This document shows, piece after piece, positions 34,284 through 42,002 of a stretch of 42,002 nucleotides of DNA; the stretch's first letter is position 1, and each line of letters begins with the position of its first letter. A program made the translations under genes and the position numbers. Below the pieces are notes generated by a model that saw only the letters and a program-made list of their open reading frames with translations, searched no databases and was not told the origin of the DNA. The stretch is from Mucidula mucida (lineage: Eukaryota; Basidiomycota; Agaricomycetes; Agaricales; Physalacriaceae): contig JADNYV010000300.1 in assembly GCA_015501055.1 (NCBI GenBank), positions 1 to 42,002 on the forward strand, read 5' to 3'.

Positions 34284-34559
34284 GCACTTCCGCCCTCCGA
34301 TCCCTTTGCGTTATATCCAGGCTTTGACATCCAAGCAGTAGCCGACATCGCTAAAGCCCTTCCCGCCCATTCTTGGAAATGGGGTACCGCGGCTGAAGCT
34401 CTATTGGAGCTATACAATCCCGCCATCCATCCTTTCCCAGCACCTTTCCTCATCCCTTCCACAATACCGGCCCTCGCATACGCACAGGAGAAAATCATGC
34501 TCAATGCGCCTGGAGCAGAGAACGGCCTTAGCGACGGTGACGGTGCTGTGGGCGTGTAA
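34284..34559 (+). pseudogene. 3' exon of a six-hairpin glycosidase-like gene, orphaned
   Basis: After an ATAACAG acceptor the frame reads LPPSDPFALYPGFDIQAVAD and then IAKALPAHSWKWGTAAEALL, continuing ELYNPAIHPF and ending in GDGAVGV with TAA at 34557. The SWKWGTAAEALLELYNP block recalls C-terminal parts of fungal six-hairpin (alpha/alpha barrel) glycoside hydrolases, an assignment from memory of the family only. No start or upstream exon was found in the preceding kilobase, so it is a truncated remnant or the upstream exons are too diverged to see. A retroelement LTR begins 7 bases after the stop. Confidence 0.45.
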
Positions 34560-34566
34560 AAGGCCT

Positions 34567-34709
34567 TGTATGTTCACGCCAGAGAACCAGAACCACGTAG
34601 ATTCGTAAGGTTAAAGTATGAACATAAAGGTAAAAGACTAAGGAGCCTACAGCTCCTGAGTGTACTGTATATACCTAGTGGCTATGTAAGGGACCTACCC
34701 CCTTACACA
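34567..34709 (-). mobile_element. 3' LTR (about 143 bp) of a minus-strand retroelement
   Basis: Read on the minus strand it begins TGTGTAAGGGGG and ends GAACATACA, the TG...CA form of an LTR. The first 40 bases hold TGTAAGGG and CCCTTACA as a hairpin, and a second small hairpin (AGGAGC/GCTCCT) lies at 34641-34657. It is directly preceded on that strand by a run of eight G (34710-34717), the expected polypurine primer for plus-strand DNA synthesis. The 5' partner LTR is not in the window. Confidence 0.65.
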
Positions 34710-34738
34710 CCCCCCCCTAGATTCCTACCAGGGATCTA

Positions 34739-34774
34739 AGAAAGAAAAGAAAAGAAAAGAAAAGAAAAGAAAAA
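34739..34774. repeat. (AAAAG)n microsatellite
   Basis: Six to seven AAAAG units between the stop of the 587-codon ORF and the polypurine tract. Confidence 0.95.
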
Positions 34775-34793
34775 TCAGTGTATAGTAAACCAA

Positions 34794-36557
34794 TCAACGT
34801 AGGGTTACCGAAAGCCCTTCGAATGGACCTAAGATGTCATCATGCGAAGACGCGCCCGCTGAAGCCAGCTCAGCCATCTCCGCGTCATACGTCTCTCGAC
34901 GACAATGGCGAAACACCGGATGCTCGCCGAATAAGATCCAATCCTGCTTCTGCAATGCGAACCGGTCAAGGCGATCCTCCTTGCGTGGCGCATAAGCCTC
35001 GCTCTCGACAATCCCCAAAATCCGCTCCTCGTCATGCGGGGATAAAACAATCCAAGTATTGAAAGAGTCATGCACCTGCGGCTCGCCGTACTGATGGATG
35101 CAACGAAGGCGGTCATTATCAATTCTAATCCACATCTCCAAGTCATCCGTCGCATTCCTGAGCATGTGGTCGATGTATCTCAGCGCCCATGGATATAGCG
35201 TCGACAACAACTCCACCGTGAACCCATTCTCCAGAAAGAGGTAAAGCAGGGTAGCCTCCCGAATTATCTGCCGGTGGTCCAAAATGAGTCGTCGAAGAGT
35301 GACTGGCGCGTCCGTACTGTGAGCCAAGGGCGACCCAGGGTGCCTCGCGTTGTGCTTCGCAATAAGCTCCAGCAACGCATGAGGACATGCAACAAGGCGA
35401 ACGAACCAAATTGCAAAAAAGCGCTGAGCGTCTGGGGCAGCAAAGACCAAAGTCCCATCAGGCCGACGCACGTACGGGGAAAGGTGTTCGAAGATACACT
35501 GAGCGTAGACGCACGGCGTATACTGTCGCAACGTGGTATCCATCGCCATACCTGGACAAAAACCCGAAGTTCCAGGCGCAGCAAAAGCTGACGTCCACCG
35601 AGCAATCGTATATGTCGTAAATTGATCAACACCTGTACTGAAAGAGTTCGGCTTGACTCCCGGGAAGCTCTTCCGATCGCGCTGAGGATTGCGGAAGGAT
35701 GCGAACAATTCCTGGTCGTCGAAAGCGCGTAGGACGTCGCGCCGATGGCTATCAACGTACTGAAGAGCAAGGGCCGTTGTAACATCAACAATGTGGGGCA
35801 CCATACGTGTCGATGCCACGAACATATGTCCAAGCAGACCCAACTTCCGCCTTGTAGCCGCAGTCCCGGGAAACTTGGCGATATTCTCCAAGCCGTCCCT
35901 CAACTCTTCCGGCGTCAACGGAAAACCATTTGGCCATCCAGAGCGGCCAGCGTCCATCTCCCATACACCACCATGGATGAAGCGAGCATGCGCCGCTACA
36001 GCCTGAGGCCCATGGTAAACAGCATTCACGTCGCGTTGCAAGAAAACACGAGGATGCTTTAGAGCACCTCCGTATCCCGCATCGCGAGAAACCAGGCCAT
36101 CGTCCACTTGTGCAACCAAAGGCGAGATGACAGGCGGAGCACGAGCAGGTGTACAATCACCGTCTGCGAGCGGCGCAAAGCGGTTCCCAGCCGGGATCCA
36201 GTCGTCCAAAAGACCAGTGGAGACTCCATCGTCATCTTCGGGAACAGGGTCCGCGACAGCTTGAGGACTCGCCTGTTCATATGCCTCGATAATGGCTTCG
36301 TTCGTGGGATGGTCCACCGCACGAAAAAGCAACTCCTCCCGACGTACAAGTCCCTCCTCCAGGGGAACACCCGGAGATAATATCGGAAAACGTGCATCGA
36401 CCGACGCTGCCATCTGGGCCTGCGATTGAGAGCCGCGCGGCTTCTGTCGCCTTGTCGGACGTTGGTATGGGTGACCGTGTGTCCTAGTCCCAGGCGTCGA
36501 GCGCACAGAACCGGCTGAGCCAACGCCAGGGCTAGGTGCATTAAATTCCATATCCAT
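34794..36557 (-). CDS. 587-aa retroelement-linked protein of unknown function
   Basis: Single uninterrupted frame from ATG 36557. Residues 1-50 are Pro/Arg-rich and probably disordered, 100-150 acidic, and the rest looks folded. I know no named domain. Three short blocks recur with matching spacing in the 604-aa ORF at 38481: RF (379-380) with LVAC (388-391) and ELIA (397-400), then PWA (456-458), then YG with Pro close behind (490-493), 31 residues after PWA. The stop lies about 75 bp before a polypurine tract and LTR, on the same strand. So it is probably the last ORF of an LTR element, in the place where some elements carry env-like or accessory genes. Lack of introns also fits a transposon gene. 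A gag-like or structural role is possible; nothing here proves it. Confidence 0.6.
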   Translation of the reverse strand: MDMEFNAPSPGVGSAGSVRSTPGTRTHGHPYQRPTRRQKPRGSQSQAQMAASVDARFPILSPGVPLEEGLVRREELLFRAVDHPTNEAIIEAYEQASPQAVADPVPEDDDGVSTGLLDDWIPAGNRFAPLADGDCTPARAPPVISPLVAQVDDGLVSRDAGYGGALKHPRVFLQRDVNAVYHGPQAVAAHARFIHGGVWEMDAGRSGWPNGFPLTPEELRDGLENIAKFPGTAATRRKLGLLGHMFVASTRMVPHIVDVTTALALQYVDSHRRDVLRAFDDQELFASFRNPQRDRKSFPGVKPNSFSTGVDQFTTYTIARWTSAFAAPGTSGFCPGMAMDTTLRQYTPCVYAQCIFEHLSPYVRRPDGTLVFAAPDAQRFFAIWFVRLVACPHALLELIAKHNARHPGSPLAHSTDAPVTLRRLILDHRQIIREATLLYLFLENGFTVELLSTLYPWALRYIDHMLRNATDDLEMWIRIDNDRLRCIHQYGEPQVHDSFNTWIVLSPHDEERILGIVESEAYAPRKEDRLDRFALQKQDWILFGEHPVFRHCRRETYDAEMAELASAGASSHDDILGPFEGLSVTLR

Positions 36558-36714
36558 GGCCTCCAGAGACCAGTCGGGGATAGGCTAACCATCGTCAAAT
36601 AACGAAAATGTGGGGAAATTTGTCACACACTTCAAAGCTCGTCGCGTCGAAAACGTGTTCATCATCAGCAGCCCAAAGGTTCGGTGGATCCGCCATGAAT
36701 TAGAGTCGGACGCG
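36558..36714. other. Short spacer upstream of the 587-aa ORF
   Basis: No gene or clear promoter element seen; it leads into the GAGTA-type repeats. Confidence 0.4.
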
Positions 36715-36935
36715 AGTATAGAATAAAAAAAGTACTCACGAATAAACTCATACTCATCATGCAAGCCAAGAGTATACTCGCACGTGAGTAGAGTAGAGTC
36801 TAGAGTCTATGGTGAGTCTAGAGTTTCAGTTTGGGGCCACGAATACTCGATAGACTCATACTCATAAATATTCGTGAATACTCATGAGTATTCTTATATT
36901 CGTGAGTATTCGTGAGTATTCAGCTCCTAATATAT
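36715..36935. repeat. GAGTA/TACTC-rich repeat block
   Basis: Dense variants of GAGTATTCGTGAGTATTC and GAGTAGAGTCTAGAGTC, many of them self-complementary. Similar words recur at 37861-38045, so both blocks belong to one repeat family. It adjoins the tRNA-like element. Confidence 0.75.
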
Positions 36936-36944
36936 ATTTTTTGA

Positions 36945-37045
36945 ACAAAATGAACCCCGTGAGCATTGAACCCACGGAGCTCAGCCATTTCTGTGCATCA
37001 GCACAACAACGAGTATAACCACTGCGCCAAAAGGGCATATTCATT
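36945..37045 (-). mobile_element. tRNA-derived SINE head or tRNA pseudogene
   Basis: On the minus strand a perfect A box TGGCGCAGTGG (37029-37019) is followed 46 bases later by a B box GGTTCAATGCT (36972-36962), which departs from consensus only at the last base. The B box sits in a foldable T arm (GTGGG-TTCAATG-CTCAC). The acceptor and D stems do not pair well and the spacing is long, so it is not a working tRNA. A SINE head or tRNA-like remnant is the better reading. AT-rich sequence and the GAGTA repeats follow as the body. Confidence 0.55.
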
Positions 37046-37254
37046 ATACAATTTCAGTCCAGATCACACATAATTAGGTAAAATGCCATTAGCAAAAAAA
37101 AGGACAAAGGCCATGAAGGCCATACAAAATGTTGTGCTACAAACAAACCTGATGCGAGTACTGTTGCGAAGCGACGCATACGACGCATCAGGTGAAGAGT
37201 ATGATACATCTAATATACAAAAAAACTACAAAATCGTCCACAAAAACGAATACT

Positions 37255-37659
37255 CTACAGTCCGTGAGGAAGAAGGGGTGCGCGCCCGAAAACTGTAACG
37301 TAACAGTCCACATAGTACTCAGCTAATCCGTACTCAACAGTCCGCATTTCCCGTTCTGACATCAGAGAGCCACAGATCAACTTGTGAGCGGCCTGTGAAG
37401 TTCCCGCCGGCATTGGTGGAACACGACACCAGCGTCGCATCACCCGGTACAAAGCAGCCAGGACAGACGCGCGTCCCGTAAACGTTGCTGCCGCCAGCCC
37501 CATCCGACCCCAGTCAATGCTCTCCGGGACGACTCGGCCGTTGAAAAGTGCACCGAGAATCTGCATCTGGCGGTCACCGAAAGACGAGGCATCCAAATTG
37601 TCGTAAGGCACTGCTTGCCCAAGCTCCGTGTCAGGTTGCGGATCGTTGACACGGGTCAT
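37255..37659 (-). CDS. Possible 134-aa protein, retroelement-flanked
   Basis: ATG at 37659, single exon. The text looks like real protein (QILGALFNGRVVPESIDWG; MRRWCRVPPMPAG; VEYGLAEYYVDCYVTVFGR) and GC content is higher than in the repeats on either side. No motif is known. It lies between the two repeat blocks, in the strand sense of the neighbouring retroelement ORFs, and may be a remnant of a third element or of the 5' part of the one carrying the 587-aa ORF. A 71-codon Lys-rich frame on the other strand (37083-37298) is less likely to be coding. Confidence 0.35.
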   Translation of the reverse strand: MTRVNDPQPDTELGQAVPYDNLDASSFGDRQMQILGALFNGRVVPESIDWGRMGLAAATFTGRASVLAALYRVMRRWCRVPPMPAGTSQAAHKLICGSLMSEREMRTVEYGLAEYYVDCYVTVFGRAPLLPHGL

Positions 37660-37860
37660 GATGGTGATGTTGAGATTGACGATGATGACGATGATCTCTA
37701 TGAAACGATTGAGCAGGTAGTTTTGGTTCGACGGCGCAAGCCTGCTTCTTCACCTCAGGATACTACTGATATGGATGCTACTGATATGGATATAACTTGA
37801 TACACTTACGACCTACTTACTTTAATCTTCACTGTCTTTATGTTTGAATTTGCTTGCTGA

Positions 37861-38045
37861 TACGTGAGTATACTCGAGTATACTCGGATCGTACTCGAGT
37901 ACTCGAATACTCGAGACTCATGAAGTACTCTCGAGTAGAGTAGATATTCGAGTAGAGTCTCGAGTGAAGACTCGAGTCTTGAGTATTGGGTTTGAGGTAA
38001 GAGTTACTCATACGATGAGTCCGAATATACTCGAGTATGGACTCG
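37861..38045. repeat. CTCGAG-rich palindromic repeat block
   Basis: Seven CTCGAG hexamers in about 165 bp, embedded in TACTCGAGTA-type palindromes and GAGTAGAGTCTCGAGTG words. Chance would give about one CTCGAG per 4 kb. It shares words with the block at 36715-36935 and lies 170 bp outside the LTR at 38216. Confidence 0.85.
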
Positions 38046-38215
38046 TGTCCATCTCTACCATGAATACCAATCACAGAAACACGTCTACGAGAAAAGGCAC
38101 GGGGCAAATATCGCAGCAGGGGAACGCCAGCAGTATAAAAGAGAGAACGGAAGCAAATCGACATGGAGGCGGAAGCAAAAGAGGAGTCAGGGCAGCCGAT
38201 CATTACCGCCGCTGC

Positions 38216-38431
38216 TGTAACCCGTAGGTACACTGTCGAGGTCCGGAGGGCCCGAAATAACACGATAAAGCAATAAGATTGAGTCCAAATGGGACCTCGG
38301 GGACCCGTAAGCGTAGAAACGGATAGAAAACAAAGCCAGTAGTCGTAGTAAAAGAGTAAGTAAAGATCGCCCGAAGGCGATCGACATAACGTTCGTGCCA
38401 AACATGTCCATATCGGGAACTCCCCGTTACA
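38216..38431 (-). mobile_element. 3' LTR (216 bp) of the Ty3 element
   Basis: On the minus strand it begins TGTAACGGGGAG and ends CTACGGGTTACA, so the ends are inverted copies of TGTAAC. It is directly preceded by the purine run TTGAGGGGGAGGG (38443-38432), a standard polypurine tract. There is no target duplication at its two sides, as expected for one end of a full element rather than a solo LTR. The matching 5' LTR is not found up to the window edge and so must lie beyond it, if the element is complete. Confidence 0.7.
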
Positions 38432-38480
38432 CCCTCCCCCTCAAGACCGAATCATCGATGAAGGTCTTGACCACAGGGCT

Positions 38481-40295
38481 TTACTCCGACTCGATAGGCG
38501 ACGATTCGATGGGCGCGCTGTTTGACGCACCCCCCGCCTCGGAGGATGTAGTTCCGGTGCCTGCCATCACCACATCCCGTCCGCCCTTAGTCTTCGTCTG
38601 TCGCGCCTTATCATCAAGATCCTTCTGGCGTAGCAGCACTCTGCGCCATCGATAAAACGCGAGATCAATCACCGGCCATCCGACTGTCTCTGGAGACCAG
38701 TATTCAAGTGCGCCTTCGAGTTTGGGCGGCATACCATATACTACGAGCCGCTCTGGTACGCCCCTCAGAATGAATTCCCATTCTCCCCGCTCATCCGCTG
38801 TGAACATAGATTCCAGGAACATCACGCACTGCATTGCCCACGGCCACGCGTCAGTGACCATCCGTATGGATACGCCAACCTCCGCGAAGAAGCACGCCAA
38901 CTCGCGTACATCGAGGTTATCCACCTTCTCCACTGGGAATGGTTGAGGGGAAAACGACGGCGTGATAGTCACACCCGCCTCCGCTACTAGCTCCGCATAG
39001 AGTCCGACGCAGGCGATGAGGTGTGTCGCCGTGAGAGTGAAGCGTCGACGATTGCGGTTCGCCATCGTCTGCTTCTTGGTGTCCGGTGATAATGCCGCCA
39101 CCATCTGGTGGCCGCGAACCGTCCGAAGATCCACAAATCCCTTGTCATCAGATACGTGGATGCCAGGCGCCAGCTCGGGAAGGGCGGTCCCCGCCGCCCA
39201 AACAGCAATTTGCAACTCGGTGGCCGAGGGGCCTGCTGAGTCGGGTCGTTTGAACTTCCTGAACTCGTGATTCACCGAGAAGGTGAGCAACCGCTGCGCC
39301 GCCTCATGAGGACGCCCGCGAGACTGATGCCACCTAGGAAAGTTCTTCGCGGCCTCCGTACGCATATGTTTCAATGCAGGGGTAAGCGATATTGTCCCGT
39401 TCGTTGCGTACTCCCAGTGCTCAGCCAACCATAGAACGGCTTGCAGCAGAAAGTACGCCTCGTAGTTGCCCGGCGTTCTCGCGCTTCGCAACAGCGCTTT
39501 TGCGCTCTCCAGATCATCAGGGAAAGCCGGATCCGCAAATATCGTCGTCTCCGGCGCTGAGTCGGCAAGGTACTCGACGATTGCTACCGTCACGGCTGCT
39601 TCCCTCAATCCGGACCTCTTGTCAGCCGCGGTCAGTCGCGATACACGATCCGCCGCTGGGACAAGGTGCGCCAACGAATTGGGGGCCCTCATGATGTCGA
39701 ACTGGGCTTTCGACGGGTCCTCACCATAGACCATGATTATGTCTGGTGATGCCCTCTCCTCGCCTTGTCCAGCATCATCGCTGACGAAGGTCTTAGCTAG
39801 TTTGATCGCATCGGCGACCAACTTCACTTGTGTCTGGTATATTGGCTCCGTCGCATCCAGACGTAGTCGTTTCCGACTACGGTCCACATCCGACGTCACC
39901 GCTGCCGTGAGACTCGTGTTCTCCAATTGCAGCTGCTGAATGTCATGCTCGAGACGCGCGATGACTTCATCTGCTTTGGCAAGGTCCTCCGCTACACCGG
40001 CCAACATCGCGTGATACTGGTTGTCCCGGGCCGCAACAAAAGTAGGCTCTCGCCTCTCTTGTGGCCCGTACAAGTGTACACGATAATCGTCGCAAATCGT
40101 ACACTTCCCTGCCGGGTGAGTGATCGTCCCGCAACGGTCGTTATACTCGAATGCCAGCTGGGGCACACGATAGTCGGGACGGAACGAGGTGGAGCCTGTA
40201 CCGCCACGACCACCGCCACGACCGCGACCACGCCCATCAGCACCACGAAACGTGGTACCACGTGCACGACCTCGGAGGAAGTTCGACGACGACAT
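38481..40295 (-). CDS. 604-aa RGG-box/coiled-coil protein between pol and 3' LTR
   Basis: ATG at 40295 (MSSSNFLRG), single exon. Residues about 8-36 are an RGG-type Arg/Gly run, typical of RNA binding. Residues 55-68 give Cys-x4-His-x4-Cys-x2-Cys, the retroviral zinc-knuckle spacing in mirror order. Residues about 95-135 form a likely coiled coil, followed by a basic patch SRKRLRL. The larger C-terminal part contains RF (418-419), LIAC (426-429), ELVA (435-438) and PWA (485-487), with YG 32 residues after PWA, all matched in the 587-aa ORF. The tail is low-complexity, rich in Ser/Thr/Glu. The stop is 38 bp before the polypurine tract. RNA-binding traits suggest a gag- or nucleocapsid-like role, but its place after pol is unusual for gag. 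The function is inferred, not shown. Confidence 0.65.
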   Translation of the reverse strand: MSSSNFLRGRARGTTFRGADGRGRGRGGGRGGTGSTSFRPDYRVPQLAFEYNDRCGTITHPAGKCTICDDYRVHLYGPQERREPTFVAARDNQYHAMLAGVAEDLAKADEVIARLEHDIQQLQLENTSLTAAVTSDVDRSRKRLRLDATEPIYQTQVKLVADAIKLAKTFVSDDAGQGEERASPDIIMVYGEDPSKAQFDIMRAPNSLAHLVPAADRVSRLTAADKRSGLREAAVTVAIVEYLADSAPETTIFADPAFPDDLESAKALLRSARTPGNYEAYFLLQAVLWLAEHWEYATNGTISLTPALKHMRTEAAKNFPRWHQSRGRPHEAAQRLLTFSVNHEFRKFKRPDSAGPSATELQIAVWAAGTALPELAPGIHVSDDKGFVDLRTVRGHQMVAALSPDTKKQTMANRNRRRFTLTATHLIACVGLYAELVAEAGVTITPSFSPQPFPVEKVDNLDVRELACFFAEVGVSIRMVTDAWPWAMQCVMFLESMFTADERGEWEFILRGVPERLVVYGMPPKLEGALEYWSPETVGWPVIDLAFYRWRRVLLRQKDLDDKARQTKTKGGRDVVMAGTGTTSSEAGGASNSAPIESSPIESE

Positions 40296-40547
40296 AAGGA
40301 ATAGCAAGCTGGGGTGAATTCAGCACAACACTGCTATCACCCCGGCTTAAAACTATTTTAAGTCCCGACTTGCCGCGCTGTGAGTCAAGTTCCACCTGGC
40401 TAACACACCGTCCTCATGTTGTACACCAGGGAAAAATCTGACCTCTTCGCTTATGCAGCTACCCGCGCGTTGGGAGCAATATCATTCCGATCCTTCATCA
40501 TTGGAATGACACAGCCACCACGGGCAGTATCACGACCACTTTTAGGT

Positions 40548-41951
40548 CTATCCCGTCTTACGCGCTCGAGCGCGTTTTGCAGGTGTTCTTGATGTTGCAC
40601 GGGCAGGCTTTGGTAAGTCCTCCCATTTCGCGACACCTTTCAATTTGAGGTACTCATCAAGCGCACTTAGATCCTTGACGTTATCTAGTGGCTCAAATGT
40701 CTCATCGCCTGACATCCACCGAACGTGGAACCAGATCTTTGTCCGACGCCACTCGTGGTCCGCGATACCATCAACAAAGAATTCTGCGTCGGGTGACGCG
40801 CCGAAGTCATATGGTTCAGGCGCGCTACGATCTGGGAAAAGCAGTGCGTCTGACTCCTCATATGGGCGGAGCAGGCTAACGTGGAACCTGTTATGCAGGC
40901 GTCGTTTCACTAATGTCTCGGGCAATTCCAGCGTGTACGTTGACGTCGCTGGGAATGCCTCTTCCACTGTATATGGCCCGATAAACTTAGGTAAGAGTTT
41001 TCGAGCCCTGCCTTTTGGGAAGTTAATGTTCCGAGTTGACAGGTAAACTCTCGACCCGGGCTTAATCTCGGGCTCCTCGCGACGCTTCCTGTTTGCTTTG
41101 TGAGCTTGAAACACGCGTGCCGCTATGATTGCCTCATGCGCATCGTACAGATTCTGCATGGCTTGTGCGCCGAAGGCGCGGATACCCGGCTGGATGTTAG
41201 GGAACTCAGGAACCTCTCGAATCATCGATGGTACGTAGCCGTACACCAACTCAAAAGGTGCGAATCCTGTCGTCTCGTTTATGCTAGCATTCAGAGCAAA
41301 CTCGACTAATGGAGTCTTCATCAGCCAGTCCTTCTGATCAGCGCGGATTGCTGCTCGGAAGATCTGGGCGACCGACCGATTAGCACGTTCTGTGATACCA
41401 TCCGTTTGTGGATGAAACGAGGTCGACATCAGCAACTTGGCGCCCAACAAGCGATGGAGCTGCCGCCACCATGTTGACGTGAATTTAGAATCACGATCTG
41501 ACACGATCGACTCTGGGAGGCCGTGCAGTCGCACAATCTCTCTCAGATAGATCAACGACAAGTCCGTCGCAGTATTCGTGGTATGTACGGGTATCAAATG
41601 CACCTGTGATGTTAATCGACAGATGATTACCCACAGGTAATTGTATCCTTGCACCTCCGGAAATGGGCCAACAAAGTCCATTGCTATTGAGCGCCACTTT
41701 CCCGTTGGAACGGGAAGGGAGTGTAGCTTTCCAGCCGGTGCGCGATAACTTCCCTTAGCCGCATGGCATGTCTGACACGTTTTGCAGAACCTGTCGGTCA
41801 TTGCGGATATCTTCGGCCACCAGTACCAGCGCCGGACATAATCAGATGTGCGTTGAGCACCGAAATGTCCCACTGTCCGGTGAGCCGTTCCAGTATTGCT
41901 CCTCGTAGAGAGCGTTGACCTGCAGGCGACTTCGGGATGCATAGCACACAT
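40548..41951 (-). CDS. Ty3/Gypsy pol C-terminus: integrase with chromodomain (partial)
   Basis: 467 codons. Zinc-binding domain: His24-x4-His29, then Cys59-x2-Cys62 (29 residues between). Catalytic core: Asp92 (MDFVGP), Asp152 (SDRDSKF) and Glu188 (TERANR), with exactly 35 residues between the last two, the DD35E spacing. Then come a GPY/F-like module (KFIGPYTVEEAF) and a C-terminal chromodomain-like segment (HEWRRTKIWFHVRWMSGDET). Such chromodomains can direct insertion to particular chromatin. The open frame starts within the zinc domain region; upstream, the pol text (LIFTNNLGGECVLC) continues in another frame, with the change at about 41885-41890. So this copy carries a one-base indel or the read has an error there. 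The rest of pol is outside the window. Confidence 0.9.
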   Translation of the reverse strand: MCAMHPEVACRSTLSTRSNTGTAHRTVGHFGAQRTSDYVRRWYWWPKISAMTDRFCKTCQTCHAAKGSYRAPAGKLHSLPVPTGKWRSIAMDFVGPFPEVQGYNYLWVIICRLTSQVHLIPVHTTNTATDLSLIYLREIVRLHGLPESIVSDRDSKFTSTWWRQLHRLLGAKLLMSTSFHPQTDGITERANRSVAQIFRAAIRADQKDWLMKTPLVEFALNASINETTGFAPFELVYGYVPSMIREVPEFPNIQPGIRAFGAQAMQNLYDAHEAIIAARVFQAHKANRKRREEPEIKPGSRVYLSTRNINFPKGRARKLLPKFIGPYTVEEAFPATSTYTLELPETLVKRRLHNRFHVSLLRPYEESDALLFPDRSAPEPYDFGASPDAEFFVDGIADHEWRRTKIWFHVRWMSGDETFEPLDNVKDLSALDEYLKLKGVAKWEDLPKPARATSRTPAKRARARKTG

Positions 41952-42002
41952 TCGCCGCCTAGGTTATTCGTGAAAATCAGGCCCTCAGTTACTGAAAACC
42001 TG

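Larger units (their letters stand above)
38216..42002 (-). mobile_element. Ty3/Gypsy chromodomain retrotransposon, 3' portion
   Basis: In transcription order (right to left) this holds the end of pol with integrase and chromodomain (40548-41951 plus a frame-shifted upstream part to 42002), a 250-bp gap, a 604-codon ORF, a polypurine tract and a 3' LTR. Reverse transcriptase, protease, gag and the 5' LTR would lie beyond the right edge. The gap (40296-40547) holds a small hairpin (CATTCC/GGAATG) but no LTR-like ends, which argues that pol and the 604-codon ORF are in one element. A nested or truncated arrangement is not excluded. Confidence 0.6.

Noticed and set aside
34133..34504. Minus-strand 123-codon frame
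   Set aside because: Shadow of the plus-strand glycosidase-like exon, whose reading frame is far more protein-like.
37083..37298. Plus-strand Lys-rich 71-codon frame after ATGCCATTAGC
   Set aside because: Driven by A-rich DNA between repeats; no motif, and it overlaps the better frame on the other strand.

Overview
The window reads as nuclear DNA of a mushroom-forming basidiomycete (Agaricomycetes). Genes are split by many short introns, about 40-75 bp, with GT-AG and a few GC-AG ends. The gene content also fits: a basidiomycete-type kinase with a DFE motif, a fungal wax-synthase-like acyltransferase, a chromodomain Ty3 retrotransposon, and little-known lineage-specific families. Exon structures were worked out by hand from reading frame, phase and splice sites. 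For the FRE reductase, dehydrogenase, kinase, Myb, wax synthase and acyltransferase, every phase closes.

Layout. 0-6.6 kb: an HxxxDG acyltransferase (+), a dual-specificity phosphatase (-), a small two-exon gene (+), a decayed stretch, and a three-repeat Myb factor (-). 6.6-11.9 kb: a long stretch with no gene I can support. 11.9-13.7 kb: two spliced hypothetical genes (-). 14.6-21.1 kb: three members (A, B, C) of an unnamed gene family, of which only B is intact, with a hAT-like element upstream of B and a hypothetical gene between B and C. 22.3-27.9 kb: a housekeeping-like island with a ferric reductase (+), a D-2-hydroxyacid dehydrogenase (+) and a kinase (-). 28.3-31.8 kb: an inverted near-copy of the B locus (member D) and a remnant, E. 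32-33.2 kb: a wax-synthase-like enzyme (-). 34.3-42 kb: a pile of retroelements on the minus strand.

Three points deserve most attention. First, the B locus (about 16.33-19.10 kb) and the D locus (about 28.34-30.43 kb) form an inverted duplication around the reductase/dehydrogenase/kinase island. Only the left arm carries a 668-bp hAT-type element with a perfect 8-bp target duplication, so that insertion is younger than the duplication. Second, a Ty3 element (integrase and chromodomain at the right edge) appears to have a further 604-codon ORF between pol and its polypurine tract and 3' LTR. A second, distantly related 587-codon ORF sits directly before another polypurine tract and LTR. These ORFs share motifs with matched spacing, so this looks like a family of extra 3' ORFs in mushroom LTR elements. 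The 604-aa protein also has an RGG box, a zinc-knuckle-like Cys/His array in mirror order and a coiled coil. Third, the ground between and beside these elements is packed with unusual repeats: CTCGAG-rich DNA, GAGTA-rich DNA and a tRNA-like element.
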